54,813 nt of DNA from Microbacteriaceae bacterium PS02067 (GTDB lineage Bacteria > Actinomycetota > Actinomycetes > Actinomycetales > Microbacteriaceae), in the NCBI GenBank assembly GCA_029960085.1, contig JASCPG010000012.1:1-54813 (forward strand). The letters run 5' to 3'. The number at the start of each line of letters is the position of its first letter. The first letter of the stretch is position 1. The notes beneath the pieces were generated by a model that had not been told where the DNA came from, ran no database searches, and saw only the letters and a list, made by a program, of their open reading frames with translations. This document shows, piece after piece, positions 43,642 through 52,322 of the stretch. The position numbers were made by a program, and so were the translations under genes.

Positions 43642-44238
43642 CTAGCGGACGGGCTGCGTCCGCGGCCTCCACGCCTCTCGGCGCGCCTCGAACTGCGCGA
43701 TCTTCTCTTCGTTGCGCAGGGTGAGCCCGATGTCGTCGAGCCCTTCGAGGAGCCGCCACCTAGTGTAATCGTCGATGTCGAAAGTGAGGCTGAGGTCGCC
43801 GACACGGACGGTCCGGTCGGTCAGATCCACCGTCATCTCGATGCCCGGATCCGCCTCGATCGCCGCCCAGAGCGCCTCGATGTCCGACTCGGAGACGACC
43901 CCCGTGACGAGACCCTGCTTGCCCGCGTTCCCGCGGAAGATGTCCGCGAACTTGGGGCTCAGCACGACTCGGAACCCGTAGTCGCGGAGCGCCCAGACGG
44001 CGTGCTCGCGGCTCGAGCCGGTGCCGAAGTCGGGCCCCGCGACGAGGATCGAGGCGCCCGCGTAGGCCGGCTGGTTCAAGACGAACTCCGGGTCCTGCCG
44101 CCAGTTGGCGAACAGGGCGTCGTCGAAGCCCGTCTTCGTCACCCGCTTGAGGTAGACGGCCGGGATGATCTGGTCGGTGTCGACCGCCGAGCGCGTGAGC
44201 GGGGCGGCGATGCCGGTGTGGGTCGTGAACGCATCCAT
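43642..44238 (-). CDS. leuD: 3-isopropylmalate dehydratase small subunit
   Basis: 198 aa. With LeuC isomerises 2- to 3-isopropylmalate in leucine synthesis. Aconitase-swivel domain: [40 protein letters not shown] and [20 protein letters not shown]. One base after leuC, so co-translated. Confidence 0.97.
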   Translation of the reverse strand: MDAFTTHTGIAAPLTRSAVDTDQIIPAVYLKRVTKTGFDDALFANWRQDPEFVLNQPAYAGASILVAGPDFGTGSSREHAVWALRDYGFRVVLSPKFADIFRGNAGKQGLVTGVVSESDIEALWAAIEADPGIEMTVDLTDRTVRVGDLSLTFDIDDYTRWRLLEGLDDIGLTLRNEEKIAQFEARREAWRPRTQPVR

Positions 44239-44239
44239 G

Positions 44240-45685
44240 TCAGGCCTCCACCCGCTCGGTCACCGGCAGATCACTGGGGCTCGCGAGGCGGCCGAGCACG
44301 GCCGTCGCGGCGGCCACGAGCGGCGAGACGAGGTGCGTGCGCCCACCCTTGCCCTGCCGTCCCTCGAAGTTGCGGTTGCTGGTCGATGCGCAGCGCTCCC
44401 CCGGCGCCAGCTGGTCGGGGTTCATGCCGAGGCACATCGAGCACCCCGCGAAACGCCACTCGGCACCGAAATCGGTGAACACCTTGTCGAGCCCCTCGGC
44501 CTCGGCCTCGAGGCGCACACGCGCCGAGCCCGGCACGACCATGACGCGCACGTTCTCCGCCTTACGGCGCCCCTCGATGATCGACGCGAACGCGCGCAGG
44601 TCTTCGATCCGGCTGTTCGTGCAGGAGCCCATGAACACGGCATCCACCGTCACGTCCTTCAGCGGCGTGCCGGCGGCGAGGTCCATGTACTCGAGTGCCC
44701 GTTCCGCCGCGGCGCGCTCGTTGGGGTCGGCGAACGATGCCGGGTCGGGCACCGTGTCGCTCAGGGAGACGCCCTGACCGGGGTTCGTCCCCCACGTCAC
44801 GAAGGGCTCGAGCTCGTTCGCATCGAGGAAGACCTCGGCGTCGTAGACGGCGCCCTCGTCCGAGGGCAGGGTGCGCCAGTACGCGACCGCGTCGTCCCAG
44901 TCCTGGCCGGTCGGGGCGTGCGGGCGGCCCTTGACGTACGCGAAGGTCGTCTCGTCGGGCGCGACCATGCCGGCGCGCGCACCCGCTTCGATCGACATGT
45001 TGCACATCGTCATCCGCCCCTCCATCGAGAGGGAGCGGATGGCGCTGCCGCGGAACTCCAGCACGTAGCCCTGGCCGCCGTTCGCACCGATCTTCGCGAT
45101 GATCGCGAGGATGATGTCCTTCGCCGTGACGCCCGGCTTCAGCTCGCCCTCGACCGTGATCGCCATCGTCTTGAAGGGCTTCAGCGGCAGGGTCTGCGTC
45201 GCGAGGACGTGCTCGACCTCGCTCGTGCCGATGCCGAACGCCATCGACCCGAAAGCGCCGTGCGTCGAGGTGTGGCTGTCGCCGCAGACGACCGTGATGC
45301 CCGGCATCGTGAGTCCGAGCTGCGGACCGACGACGTGGACGATGCCCTGCTCCTTGTCGCCGAGCGAGTGCAGGCGCACCCCGAACTCCCCGGCATTGCG
45401 GCGCAGCGTCTCGATCTGCGTGCGGCTCGTGAGGTCGGCGATCGGCTTGTCGATGTCGAGGGTCGGCGTGTTGTGGTCCTCGGTGGCGATCGTCAGATCG
45501 AGCCGGCGTACGGGTCGGCCTTCGGCGCGGAGGCCGTCGAACGCCTGCGGGCTCGTCACCTCGTGCACGAGGTGCAGGTCGATGTAGATGAGGTCCGGCT
45601 CGCCGTTCTCGCCCTTGACGACCAGGTGGTCGTCCCAGAGCTTCTCGGCCAGCGTGCGAGGACGATCGGGGATGGAAGCGGTCAT
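44240..45685 (-). CDS. leuC: 3-isopropylmalate dehydratase large subunit
   Basis: 481 aa. [4Fe-4S] hydro-lyase subunit. Cluster cysteines are in [18 protein letters not shown] and [16 protein letters not shown] (CxxC). Also [20 protein letters not shown] and [20 protein letters not shown]. The start at 45685 overlaps the stop of a 12-aa ORF rich in leucine codons (see the leader feature), a hint of leucine control. Its own ribosome site is weak, GGAG 11 bases upstream. Confidence 0.97.
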   Translation of the reverse strand: MTASIPDRPRTLAEKLWDDHLVVKGENGEPDLIYIDLHLVHEVTSPQAFDGLRAEGRPVRRLDLTIATEDHNTPTLDIDKPIADLTSRTQIETLRRNAGEFGVRLHSLGDKEQGIVHVVGPQLGLTMPGITVVCGDSHTSTHGAFGSMAFGIGTSEVEHVLATQTLPLKPFKTMAITVEGELKPGVTAKDIILAIIAKIGANGGQGYVLEFRGSAIRSLSMEGRMTMCNMSIEAGARAGMVAPDETTFAYVKGRPHAPTGQDWDDAVAYWRTLPSDEGAVYDAEVFLDANELEPFVTWGTNPGQGVSLSDTVPDPASFADPNERAAAERALEYMDLAAGTPLKDVTVDAVFMGSCTNSRIEDLRAFASIIEGRRKAENVRVMVVPGSARVRLEAEAEGLDKVFTDFGAEWRFAGCSMCLGMNPDQLAPGERCASTSNRNFEGRQGKGGRTHLVSPLVAAATAVLGRLASPSDLPVTERVEA

Positions 45686-45720
45686 GGTGTCTCGTTCTCC
45701 AGATTGAGGATCAAGCCCAT
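45682..45720 (-). CDS. candidate leucine-rich leader peptide of leuCD
   Basis: 12 residues, [12 protein letters not shown], with three Leu codons (TTG, CTC, CTG) and one Ile in its first seven positions. A GGAG lies 6 bases before the ATG. Its stop overlaps the leuC ATG (ATGA), so translation of leuC may depend on it. Actinobacterial leucine genes are known to use Leu-codon leaders; here the peptide is short and no hairpin pair was found, so this remains tentative. Confidence 0.4.
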   Translation of the reverse strand: MGLILNLENETP

Positions 45721-45840
45721 CACGGACTCCGCGACGAGAGAGGGCTCAGAACGAGATCTCGTCGCGGCCGCTAAGGAGAAGGCGAGCGATCCGCACGAAC
45801 GTCAGACTACCACCGGTGCGGTGCCGGGCCGCGCGCAGGG

Positions 45841-46902
45841 TCACGCTCCGTCGACGGTGGGGGGCGTGCCCTTCTCGTCCGCCACCGCATCCGCGGCTTC
45901 CGCCGGGGTCGCGGGCGCGATGCCGGCGCGTCGCTCCCGGGCGGATGCCACGAGGCTCGCACCCGTCGCCACCACCATCGCCACGACGATCACGCCGAGC
46001 GACATCCATGTCGAGATCTCGGGTGCCCATTCGATGTGCTCGCCCCCGTTGATGAAGGCGAGCTCGTTGACGTGCATCGCGTGGAAGACGAGCTTGACCC
46101 CGATGAAGGCGAGGATGAAGGCGATGCCGTAGTGCAGGTACTTCAGCCGGTCGAGGAGGTCGCCGAGGAGGAAGTACAGCTGACGCAGCCCCATGAGCGC
46201 GAACAGGTTCGCGGCGAACACGATGAACGGGTTCTGCGTGATGCCGAAGATCGCAGGGATGGAATCGATCGCGAAGAGAAGATCCGTCATGCCGATCGCG
46301 ACGAAGACGATGAGCATCGGCGTGAACATGCGCTTGCCGCCGACCGTGGTGCGAAGCTTCGAGCCGTCGTAGTGGTCGCTGATGTCGACCGCGCGGCGGA
46401 GGGTCCGCACGATGAACGACTCCTGCTTCACGTCGTCGTCGTGGTCGCCGCCCGGGAAGGCCTGACGCCATGCGGTCCAGATGAGGAACGCACCGAAGAT
46501 GTAGAAGACCCAGCTGAACTGCTCGATGATCGCCGCGCCCGCGAGGATGAACAGGCCCCGCAGCACGAGGGCGATGATGATGCCCACCATCAGGACTTCC
46601 TGCTGATAGCGCCGCGGCACCGCGAACTGGCCCATGATCAGCACGAAGACGAACAGATTGTCGATCGACAGGCTGTACTCGGTCAGCCAGCCGGCGATGA
46701 ACTGTCCCGCGAACTCGTGCCCTGCGAACATCCAGAGGAGCCCCGCGAAAAGGAGCGCCAGCGCGACGTAGAACACGACCCAGAGCGTCGATTCCTTCGT
46801 CGAGGGGATGTGCGGACGCTTGAGGATCAGCAGGAGGTCGGCGGCGAGGATGAGGACGAGGACGATCAGAGATCCGACTTCGAACCAGACGGGAAGCTCC
46901 AT
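45841..46902 (-). CDS. TerC family integral membrane protein
   Basis: 353 aa, about eight helices. Family markers: LWVVFYVALALLFAGLLWMF, then LTEYSLSIDNLFVFVLIMGQ with its Asp-Asn pair, and MTDLLFAIDSIPAIFGITQN, which carries the second Asp of a putative metal site. TerC/Alx/YoaE proteins export manganese or load metals onto exoenzymes. Acidic C-terminal tail. The predicted yybP-ykoY aptamer in its leader supports a role in Mn homeostasis. Upstream region is shared with the divergent sigma factor gene. Confidence 0.93.
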   Translation of the reverse strand: MELPVWFEVGSLIVLVLILAADLLLILKRPHIPSTKESTLWVVFYVALALLFAGLLWMFAGHEFAGQFIAGWLTEYSLSIDNLFVFVLIMGQFAVPRRYQQEVLMVGIIIALVLRGLFILAGAAIIEQFSWVFYIFGAFLIWTAWRQAFPGGDHDDDVKQESFIVRTLRRAVDISDHYDGSKLRTTVGGKRMFTPMLIVFVAIGMTDLLFAIDSIPAIFGITQNPFIVFAANLFALMGLRQLYFLLGDLLDRLKYLHYGIAFILAFIGVKLVFHAMHVNELAFINGGEHIEWAPEISTWMSLGVIVVAMVVATGASLVASARERRAGIAPATPAEAADAVADEKGTPPTVDGA

Positions 46903-46929
46903 GCGGGCCTTTCGAGGGGACGTGTGACG

Positions 46930-47035
46930 TCGAAAGTCTCTCCCCCGCCGGCCGTGGCCGGCGGCGCGCGCCCGGGGCCCCGACGACGGAGCCCGTATTG
47001 ACGGGACACGCGATACGGGATACTCCCTCTCGCTC
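46930..47035 (-). ncRNA. predicted yybP-ykoY manganese riboswitch in the terC leader
   Basis: Reading leftward from about 47035, the leader holds the family's conserved pieces in order: GAGGGAGTATCCCG (variant of GGGGAGUAG), CCCGTCAATACGGG (like GUCAACACG), a variable GC-rich stem (about 46950-46985) and GGGGGAGAGACTTTCGA (like the terminal GAGACCUUU). These are the two halves that meet to form the Mn2+ site. The gene downstream, terC, is a known target of this riboswitch class. Boundaries are approximate; the call is by eye, not covariance search. Confidence 0.7.
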
Positions 47036-47040
47036 GCACA

Positions 47041-47070
47041 AGGATACAGGCGGAAGTGAGACGGATGTCA
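47041..47070 (-). promoter_or_regulatory. predicted promoter of terC
   Basis: TGACAT (47070-47065) and TATCCT (47046-47041), 18-base spacer, with a TGT just before the -10. Start would fall near 47035, exactly at the 5' end of the predicted riboswitch. Confidence 0.5.
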
Positions 47071-47115
47071 CCCGCTCGACACTGACAGAGTGGGAAAGGA
47101 CGAAAGGACAGGGCC

Positions 47116-47673
47116 ATCGACACGACCGAGCGCACGGATGCCGAGCTCGTCGACGCCGCCGTGGGCGGCAGCGACGAAGCGTTCCGCACGCTCTACCGCG
47201 CGTACGCGAGGCCGGTGTACTGGCTCGCGTTCTCGTTGGTGGGCACGCAGGCCGACGCGGAGGACGTGCTGCAGGAGACATTCCTCGCCGCGTGGCGGAA
47301 GCTGCCCGGCCTGGAGCTCGCCGGGCAGTCGCTCCTGCCGTGGCTCGTGACGATCTGCCGGTTCCAGAGCGCGAACCGCATCCGGCGCCAGCGGCGCGAC
47401 CGTATCCACACCGCGGCCGCCGTCGAAGAGGACATGCCGGACACGGTCGACGTCGAGAAGCAGGTGGTGGATGCCGCGCTCGTCGAGCGCGTACTGACCG
47501 AAGTGGGGACGTTGAGCCCACTCGACCAGCAGATCTTCCGTCTGTGCGCCGCGGAGGGCTACGCCTACGACGCCGCCGCGGCAGAGCTCGGCGTCACGCA
47601 CGGAGTCGTCCGCAATCGCCTCTCCCGCATCCGCACACGGCTGCGGAGCACGATCGAACCGGAGAGAGCATGA
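47116..47673 (+). CDS. ECF-type RNA polymerase sigma factor, probable AUC start
   Basis: 185 aa if started at 47116 (170 aa from GTG 47161). Region 2: AELVDAAVGGSDEAFRTLYR then AYARPVYWLAFSLVG, QADAEDVLQETFLAAWRKLP, and region 4: LSPLDQQIFRLCAAEGYAYD with AAAAELGVTHGVVRNRLSRI. The family's opening (TDAELVDAAV) lies upstream of the first ordinary start codon. In that frame there is no ATG, GTG or TTG between the TGA at 47083-47085 and 47161. AAAGGA (47103-47108) is 7 bases from ATC 47116, ideal spacing for initiation at AUC. The gene overlaps the DUF4349 gene by 4 bp, so they act together. Confidence 0.85.
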   Translation: MDTTERTDAELVDAAVGGSDEAFRTLYRAYARPVYWLAFSLVGTQADAEDVLQETFLAAWRKLPGLELAGQSLLPWLVTICRFQSANRIRRQRRDRIHTAAAVEEDMPDTVDVEKQVVDAALVERVLTEVGTLSPLDQQIFRLCAAEGYAYDAAAAELGVTHGVVRNRLSRIRTRLRSTIEPERA

Positions 47674-48824
47674 ACGTGCAGCACATCGACCTGCCTGAGA
47701 TCGGCGACGACAAGATCGCCGACATCGAGCGCGCCCTGTTCGCGCAGATCACCGAGGAGCGTCGCGGAACGGCGGCGGACCGACTCGCCGAAGCCGAGCG
47801 CGGGCGTGCGCGCGCGGTGCGCCGCGGGCGCATCTGGATGGGCACCACCGCCGCGGCCGCGGTGGTCGCGGCGGCCGCGATCATCGCGCCGCAGCTCATG
47901 ACCGGCGGCGTCGGGGCGAGCACCGTCGCCTCTGAGCCGTTCAGTGTGCCCGAGGGCGTGCGCCTCGGGGCAGCGTCGAGCTCGACGGCGGACACGGCCG
48001 GCGGTGCGGCGGATGCCGCGATCGACGGCACCGCACCCGCGACCTCGGGCTCGTCGACGACACGCGAGATCATCGCGACCGCGAGCGCCGCGGTCGTCGT
48101 CGACGATCCCACCGCCGCGATCGCGTCGATCACGAGCACGGCGACGGCTGCCGGCGGCTATGTCGAGTCGATGAGCATCGACGACAGGCGCTCCGCTGCC
48201 CCCACTGGCGCGCAGGACGTGCCGCCGGACATGGCGGTCGCTCCCTACCCGCAGCCGGCCGGGGCGTGGATCTCCGTGCGGATCCCCGCCGACACGCTCA
48301 CCGACACCCTGGCGGGGCTGTCCGGGCTCGGCGAGATCACGTCATCCCAGGTGGATCGGCGGGATGTCACGACCGAATCGGTCGATCTGCGTGCGCGCGT
48401 CGGCGCGCTCCAGGCATCCGTCGACCGTCTCACCGAGCTGCTCGGACAGTCGACCTCGACGGCCGATCTCATCGCGGCGGAGTCCGCACTGTCGCAGCGG
48501 CAGTCCGAGCTCGACTCGCTGAAGCAGCAGCTCTCGTACCTCGACGACCAGGTCGCGATGTCGACGCTGACGGTCTCGCTCACCGAGCCGGCGCCGGCGC
48601 AGACGGCGAACCCGGCGGGCTTCGGCGACGGTCTCGCGGCGGGCTGGAACGGATTGGTCGCCTCGCTCAACGGACTCGTCATCGGGCTCGGCTTCCTCGT
48701 GCCGTGGCTCGCCGTCGCCGCCGTGATCGTGCTCGTCGTGTGGCTCATCCGCCGGGCGCGACGCGCGCGCAGCGGGCGCGCGATCGAGACGTCCGCGACG
48801 GCCGGCGCCGACTCCGAGGCGTGA
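47670..48824 (+). CDS. DUF4349 domain membrane protein, coupled to the sigma factor
   Basis: 384 aa. A short cytoplasmic N-terminus (ERALFAQITEERRGTAADRL) leads to a helix at about 55-77 (MGTTAAAAVVAAAAIIAPQL). The extracytoplasmic DUF4349 domain (about 130-330) has REIIATASAAVVVDDPTAAI, AWISVRIPADTLTDTLAGLS and a coiled coil (LTELLGQSTSTADLIAAESA). A last helix is at about 335-365 (FLVPWLAVAAVIVLVVWLIR). The ATG overlaps the sigma stop by 4 bp. The arrangement suggests a membrane partner or anti-sigma role, with N-terminus facing the sigma; unproven. Confidence 0.85.
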   Translation: MNVQHIDLPEIGDDKIADIERALFAQITEERRGTAADRLAEAERGRARAVRRGRIWMGTTAAAAVVAAAAIIAPQLMTGGVGASTVASEPFSVPEGVRLGAASSSTADTAGGAADAAIDGTAPATSGSSTTREIIATASAAVVVDDPTAAIASITSTATAAGGYVESMSIDDRRSAAPTGAQDVPPDMAVAPYPQPAGAWISVRIPADTLTDTLAGLSGLGEITSSQVDRRDVTTESVDLRARVGALQASVDRLTELLGQSTSTADLIAAESALSQRQSELDSLKQQLSYLDDQVAMSTLTVSLTEPAPAQTANPAGFGDGLAAGWNGLVASLNGLVIGLGFLVPWLAVAAVIVLVVWLIRRARRARSGRAIETSATAGADSEA

Positions 48825-48855
48825 CGGACAGCAGGATCGGCGTCTCGCCCAGATG

Positions 48856-48889
48856 ACGAAACGCCCGATCCGAGGACCGGGCGTTTCGT
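48856..48889. terminator. bidirectional terminator hairpin
   Basis: ACGAAACGCCCG (48856-48867) and CGGGCGTTTCGT (48878-48889) pair perfectly over 12 bp. It lies 32 bases after the DUF4349 stop and 3 bases beyond the tRNA-Glu 3' end, so it can serve both convergent transcripts. Confidence 0.75.
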
Positions 48890-48891
48890 GT

Positions 48892-48967
48892 TGGTGACCC
48901 CAGCGGGATTCGAACCCGCGTTACCGCCGTGAGAGGGCGGCGTACTAGGCCGCTATACGATGGGGCC
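48892..48967 (-). tRNA. tRNA-Glu (anticodon CTC)
   Basis: Reading leftward: acceptor GGCCCCA, D arm TATAGCGGCCTAGTAC, anticodon stem-loop CGCCGCCCTCTCACGGCGG with CTC at the centre, T arm CGGGTTCGAATCCCG, acceptor TGGGGTC (one G-T pair), discriminator A and an encoded CCA. 76 bases including CCA. It reads GAG codons, the favoured Glu codon at this GC content. Confidence 0.95.
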
Positions 48968-49105
48968 GCACCGCGTGCCGCACACCCCGCGAGGGGCGAT
49001 CAGGCAACCGTTCGATTATGCCACGCCTCGCGCACGACGACCAAATCGGCGCGCACATCTCGCGCCGACCTTGCGACCCGCGCGGCGCCGGCGTTGACTT
49101 GCCCC

Positions 49106-49738
49106 ATGCGCATCACGAAGCACGAGCACGCCTGTCTCGAACTGGAACAGGACGGACGCAAGCTCATCATCGACCCCGGCGGCTTCACCCTCCCCTTGGA
49201 GGACCTGCACGGGCTCACCGCCGTCGTCATCACCCACGAGCATCCCGATCACTGGACGCCGCAGCATCTCGACCGGCTCCGCGCGTACAACGCCGATGTC
49301 CCCGTCTACGCGACTCCCGCCGTCGCCGCAGCGGTCCCCGGCGTCATCGCCGTCCACGCAGGCGACACCGCCACGGCCGGCCCCTTCTCGCTCTCCTTCC
49401 ACGGCGGCACGCACAGCGTCATCCACGAGTCGATCCCGGTCGTCGACAACGTCGGCGTGCTCGTCAACGACGAGTTCTTCTACCCGGGCGACTCGTATGC
49501 CCTGCCGAAGCACGCCGACATCGCCCTGCTGGCCGCACCGATCGGCGCACCCTGGCTGAAGATCGGGGAGGCCATGGATTTCGTCCTCGCGGCGAAGCCC
49601 CGACGGGCATTCGGAACGCACGACATGACCCTCTCGCGCATCGGACTGGACATGCACCGCGCACGCCTCAGCTGGGCCACCGAACAGAACGGCGGCGAGT
49701 TCGTCGCGCTGGAAGTGGGCGACACGATCGACCTGTGA
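49106..49738 (+). CDS. MBL-fold metal-dependent hydrolase
   Basis: 210 aa. Metallo-beta-lactamase fold: VVITHEHPDHWTPQHLDRL is the HxHxDH metal motif, preceded by LIIDPGGFTLPLEDLHG and followed by FHGGTHSVIHESIPVVDNVG, the FYPGDS block (Asp ligand) and FGTHDMTLSRIGLD (His). UlaG-like or generic hydrolase; the substrate is unknown. It stands alone between the tRNA and the fructose operon, which is convergent. Confidence 0.9.
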   Translation: MRITKHEHACLELEQDGRKLIIDPGGFTLPLEDLHGLTAVVITHEHPDHWTPQHLDRLRAYNADVPVYATPAVAAAVPGVIAVHAGDTATAGPFSLSFHGGTHSVIHESIPVVDNVGVLVNDEFFYPGDSYALPKHADIALLAAPIGAPWLKIGEAMDFVLAAKPRRAFGTHDMTLSRIGLDMHRARLSWATEQNGGEFVALEVGDTIDL

Positions 49739-49857
49739 CCCGAGTGCGGGCGGATCGGCCTGTGGCACCAGGTCCGCGCCTCGGCGAGTCCGCGCGGGGG
49801 CCCTCCCCCACGCGCGCCACGCCCTGGTGAAGCGCGCCGGCGAAGCCCCACAACACG

Positions 49858-49896
49858 ACGGATGCCGCGACCCGTTGCGGGGGTCGCGGCATCCGT
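49858..49896. terminator. strong terminator hairpin, arms carry the GGATGCC motif
   Basis: ACGGATGCCGCGACCC (49858-49873) and GGGTCGCGGCATCCGT (49881-49896) form a perfect 16-bp stem around a 7-base loop, 22 bases past the ptsH stop. It probably ends the fructose operon. Each arm contains one copy of the 7-mer GGATGCC, in opposite orientation, the way inverted DNA-uptake signals form terminators in some other bacteria. Confidence 0.8.
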
Positions 49897-49918
49897 AGGT
49901 GCGGGTGAGGCTCAGGCC

Positions 49919-50185
49919 TCAGGCGTCGTGATCCGTCTCGAGGAAGGCCACGAGGGAATCGAGCGCCTGCTCGGCGCCGTCACCCTCCGCCTTCAGCGTC
50001 ACAACAGTGCCCTGCGTGGCGCCGAGTCCCATGAGCGACAGGATGCTGCCGGCGTTGAGGTCGGGGCCGCCTTCGACGGCGATGGTGACCGGTACACCGG
50101 CCTCCTTGACCGCCTGCACGAAGAGCTTCGCGGGACGGGCGTGCAGGCCCGAACTGCTGGCGACGGTGGCCTGACGTTCTGCCAT
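49919..50185 (-). CDS. ptsH: HPr phosphocarrier protein
   Basis: 88 aa. Central PTS phosphocarrier. The active-site histidine is in SSGLHARPAKLFVQAV (His about 15) and the regulatory serine region in LNAGSILSLMGLGATQGT. ATG at 50185, with CCAGGAGGATC upstream. It is the last gene of the fructose operon; as the only HPr seen it probably feeds both the fructose and the sorbitol EII proteins. Confidence 0.97.
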   Translation of the reverse strand: MAERQATVASSSGLHARPAKLFVQAVKEAGVPVTIAVEGGPDLNAGSILSLMGLGATQGTVVTLKAEGDGAEQALDSLVAFLETDHDA

Positions 50186-50225
50186 GGGATCCTCCTGGGT
50201 CGTGGTTGAGGTTCGTTCTTCGAGA

Positions 50226-52286
50226 CTATGCGGTCGCGACCGCGGACGGTACTTCTGCCGCGCCGGACAAACCCGGCTCCGGCGCCCTGCGTGCGAACTT
50301 CTTGAGCACAACGAGCAGCAGCGCGGAGACGACGACGCCGGCCGCAAGCGCCACGATGAAGCCCCAGATCGGGCTGATCGCGAACAGCACGAAAATACCG
50401 CCATGAGGCGCGTAGCTCGTGACGCCGAAGACCATGCTGAGGGCACCCGTAACGGCTCCGCCGACCATCGAGGCGGGGATGACGCGCAGCGGGTCAGCGG
50501 CTGCGAAAGGGATCGCCCCCTCGCTGATGAATGCTGCGCCCAGCAGCCAGGCCGCCTTCCCGTTCTCCCGCTCGACTGGCGTGAACAGCGGACGGGCGAG
50601 AACGGTGGAGGCAAGGGCCAGCGCCAGCGGAGGCACCATGCCTGCGCACATCACGGCAGCCATGATCAGGTAGGGGGCCGTGTTCGTCGCGGATGCCGCA
50701 GCGAGACCGGTGGTCGCGAAGACGTATGCCACCTTGTTGACCGGGCCGCCAAGGTCGAAGCACATCATCAGACCGAGGATGACGCCGACGAGCACGACAC
50801 CCGCGCCGCTCTCCGTGAGAGCGTTCAAGCCGTTCGTCAAGGCCTCCATGAGCGCGGCGATCGGACGACCGAGGAACAGCACCATGAGTCCCGACGCGAC
50901 GATCGAAGCGACGAGGGGAATGATCACGACAGGCATGAGTCCCCGCAGCCAACGCGGTGCGTTGAGGCTGCCGAGCCACCAGGCGACGAACCCCGCGAGG
51001 AGACCACCGATGATGCCACCGATGAAGCCAGCGTTCATAGTCACCGCGATCGCACCGGCGACAAACCCGGGCGCGATGCCCGGACGGTCGGCGATCGCGA
51101 ACGCGATATACCCGGCAAGGGCGGCTACAAGGAAGCCCATCGACGCGGCACCGATCATGAATGCGACCGAGCCGAGGTACTGGCCGAGGGGGCCGAGCGG
51201 CGAGGTGATGTTCTCAGTGGGCAGGCTCCACAGCGAGTTCTCAATGATGACCTTTGAGGCGTTGTCCGTCACCTTGTAGCCGCCGAGCAGGAAGCCCAGC
51301 GCGATCAGCAGGCCGCCGCCGGCGACGAACGGGATCATGTAGCTGACACCCGTGAGGAGAATGCGCTGGATCTTCGCCCCCCAAGACAACTTCGCCGTCG
51401 GGACGGCGCCCATGGCCGACGTCGCTGCAGCCGCTACGCGCGCGCCGTTAGGGTCGGCCGCAATAGCGACTGCCTCGGAGATCAGCTGCGCAGGCTGTTC
51501 GATGCCGCGCTTCACACCGGAACGGACGACGGGCTTACCGGCGAACCGCTGGGGGTCGCGCACGTCGACGTCGGTTGCAAAGATGACGGCATCAGCATTG
51601 TCAATGACGCTCTGGTCGATCGCCTTGTAGCCCGACGACCCCTGCGGCTCGACGACGAGGTCGATCCCCTCCTTCTTGCCCTCGGCGGTCAGCGCGTCGG
51701 CGGCCATGAAGGTGTGGGCGATTCCGGTCGCGCAGGCAGTCACGGCGACGATGCGGGCGGGGCGCCCGTGAATCACGTGCGACGCGGACGAGGCGGCGAC
51801 AGGGGCCGCAGCCGACGCGGCGGCGGGCGCCGGGGCATCCGACACCGCGTGCTGGACGAGGGCGACGACGTCCTCCGGCGAAGCGGCGGAGCGAAGTCCA
51901 TCGGTGAAGTCCTCGCGCATGAACGCCCGCGCGAGCCGCGAGAGCACGGCGAGGTGCTCTTCGGCGGCGGTGTCGGGCGCCGCGATGAGGAACACGAGGT
52001 CGGCGGGACCGTCGTCGGCGCCGAAGTCGACACCGGGCTTCAGCCGCGCGAAGGCGAGGGTCGCCTCCGTCACGGCGGGGCTCTTCGCGTGCGGGATCGC
52101 GATGCCGCCGGGGAGCCCCGTCTCATCGGTCTGCTCGCGCTTCCAGGCGTCTGCCGCGAGCGCGGCGGCGTCGACGGCGCGGCCGGACGCGGCGACGCGT
52201 GCGGCGAGGGCGTCGATCACGGCCCTCTTGTCGGCGCCGAGCGGCTCGTCGAGGCTGACGAGCGCCGGCGTGATGATCTCGGACAC
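50226..52286 (-). CDS. fruA: PTS fructose-specific EIIABC component
   Basis: 686 aa. Domain order A-B-C. EIIA at about 1-150 with GGIAIPHAKSPAVTEATLAF (His of the AIPH motif); EIIB at about 175-275 with VAVTACATGIAHTFMAADAL (Cys of the C(P/A)TG motif) and ATDVDVRDPQRFAGKPVVRS; EIIC from about 310 on with many helices (YMIPFVAGGGLLIALGFLLG, GVILGLMMCFDLGGPVNKVA). It imports fructose as fructose 1-phosphate. Upstream fruK is 36 bases away. Confidence 0.96.
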   Translation of the reverse strand: MSEIITPALVSLDEPLGADKRAVIDALAARVAASGRAVDAAALAADAWKREQTDETGLPGGIAIPHAKSPAVTEATLAFARLKPGVDFGADDGPADLVFLIAAPDTAAEEHLAVLSRLARAFMREDFTDGLRSAASPEDVVALVQHAVSDAPAPAAASAAAPVAASSASHVIHGRPARIVAVTACATGIAHTFMAADALTAEGKKEGIDLVVEPQGSSGYKAIDQSVIDNADAVIFATDVDVRDPQRFAGKPVVRSGVKRGIEQPAQLISEAVAIAADPNGARVAAAATSAMGAVPTAKLSWGAKIQRILLTGVSYMIPFVAGGGLLIALGFLLGGYKVTDNASKVIIENSLWSLPTENITSPLGPLGQYLGSVAFMIGAASMGFLVAALAGYIAFAIADRPGIAPGFVAGAIAVTMNAGFIGGIIGGLLAGFVAWWLGSLNAPRWLRGLMPVVIIPLVASIVASGLMVLFLGRPIAALMEALTNGLNALTESGAGVVLVGVILGLMMCFDLGGPVNKVAYVFATTGLAAASATNTAPYLIMAAVMCAGMVPPLALALASTVLARPLFTPVERENGKAAWLLGAAFISEGAIPFAAADPLRVIPASMVGGAVTGALSMVFGVTSYAPHGGIFVLFAISPIWGFIVALAAGVVVSALLLVVLKKFARRAPEPGLSGAAEVPSAVATA

Positions 52287-52322
52287 GATGACCTCCAGTG
52301 GTGTGTCTCGGGTGGTGGGCTG

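Noticed and set aside
46999..47026. TTGACG and TACTCC, 17 bases apart, as a promoter for the sigma factor gene
   Set aside because: The -10 is poor and the segment is the complement of the predicted riboswitch, where such words arise from its conserved blocks. The sigma promoter is left open.
48892..48967. tRNA-Glu 3' end as an integration site
   Set aside because: No integrase, direct repeat or foreign cargo is seen next to it.
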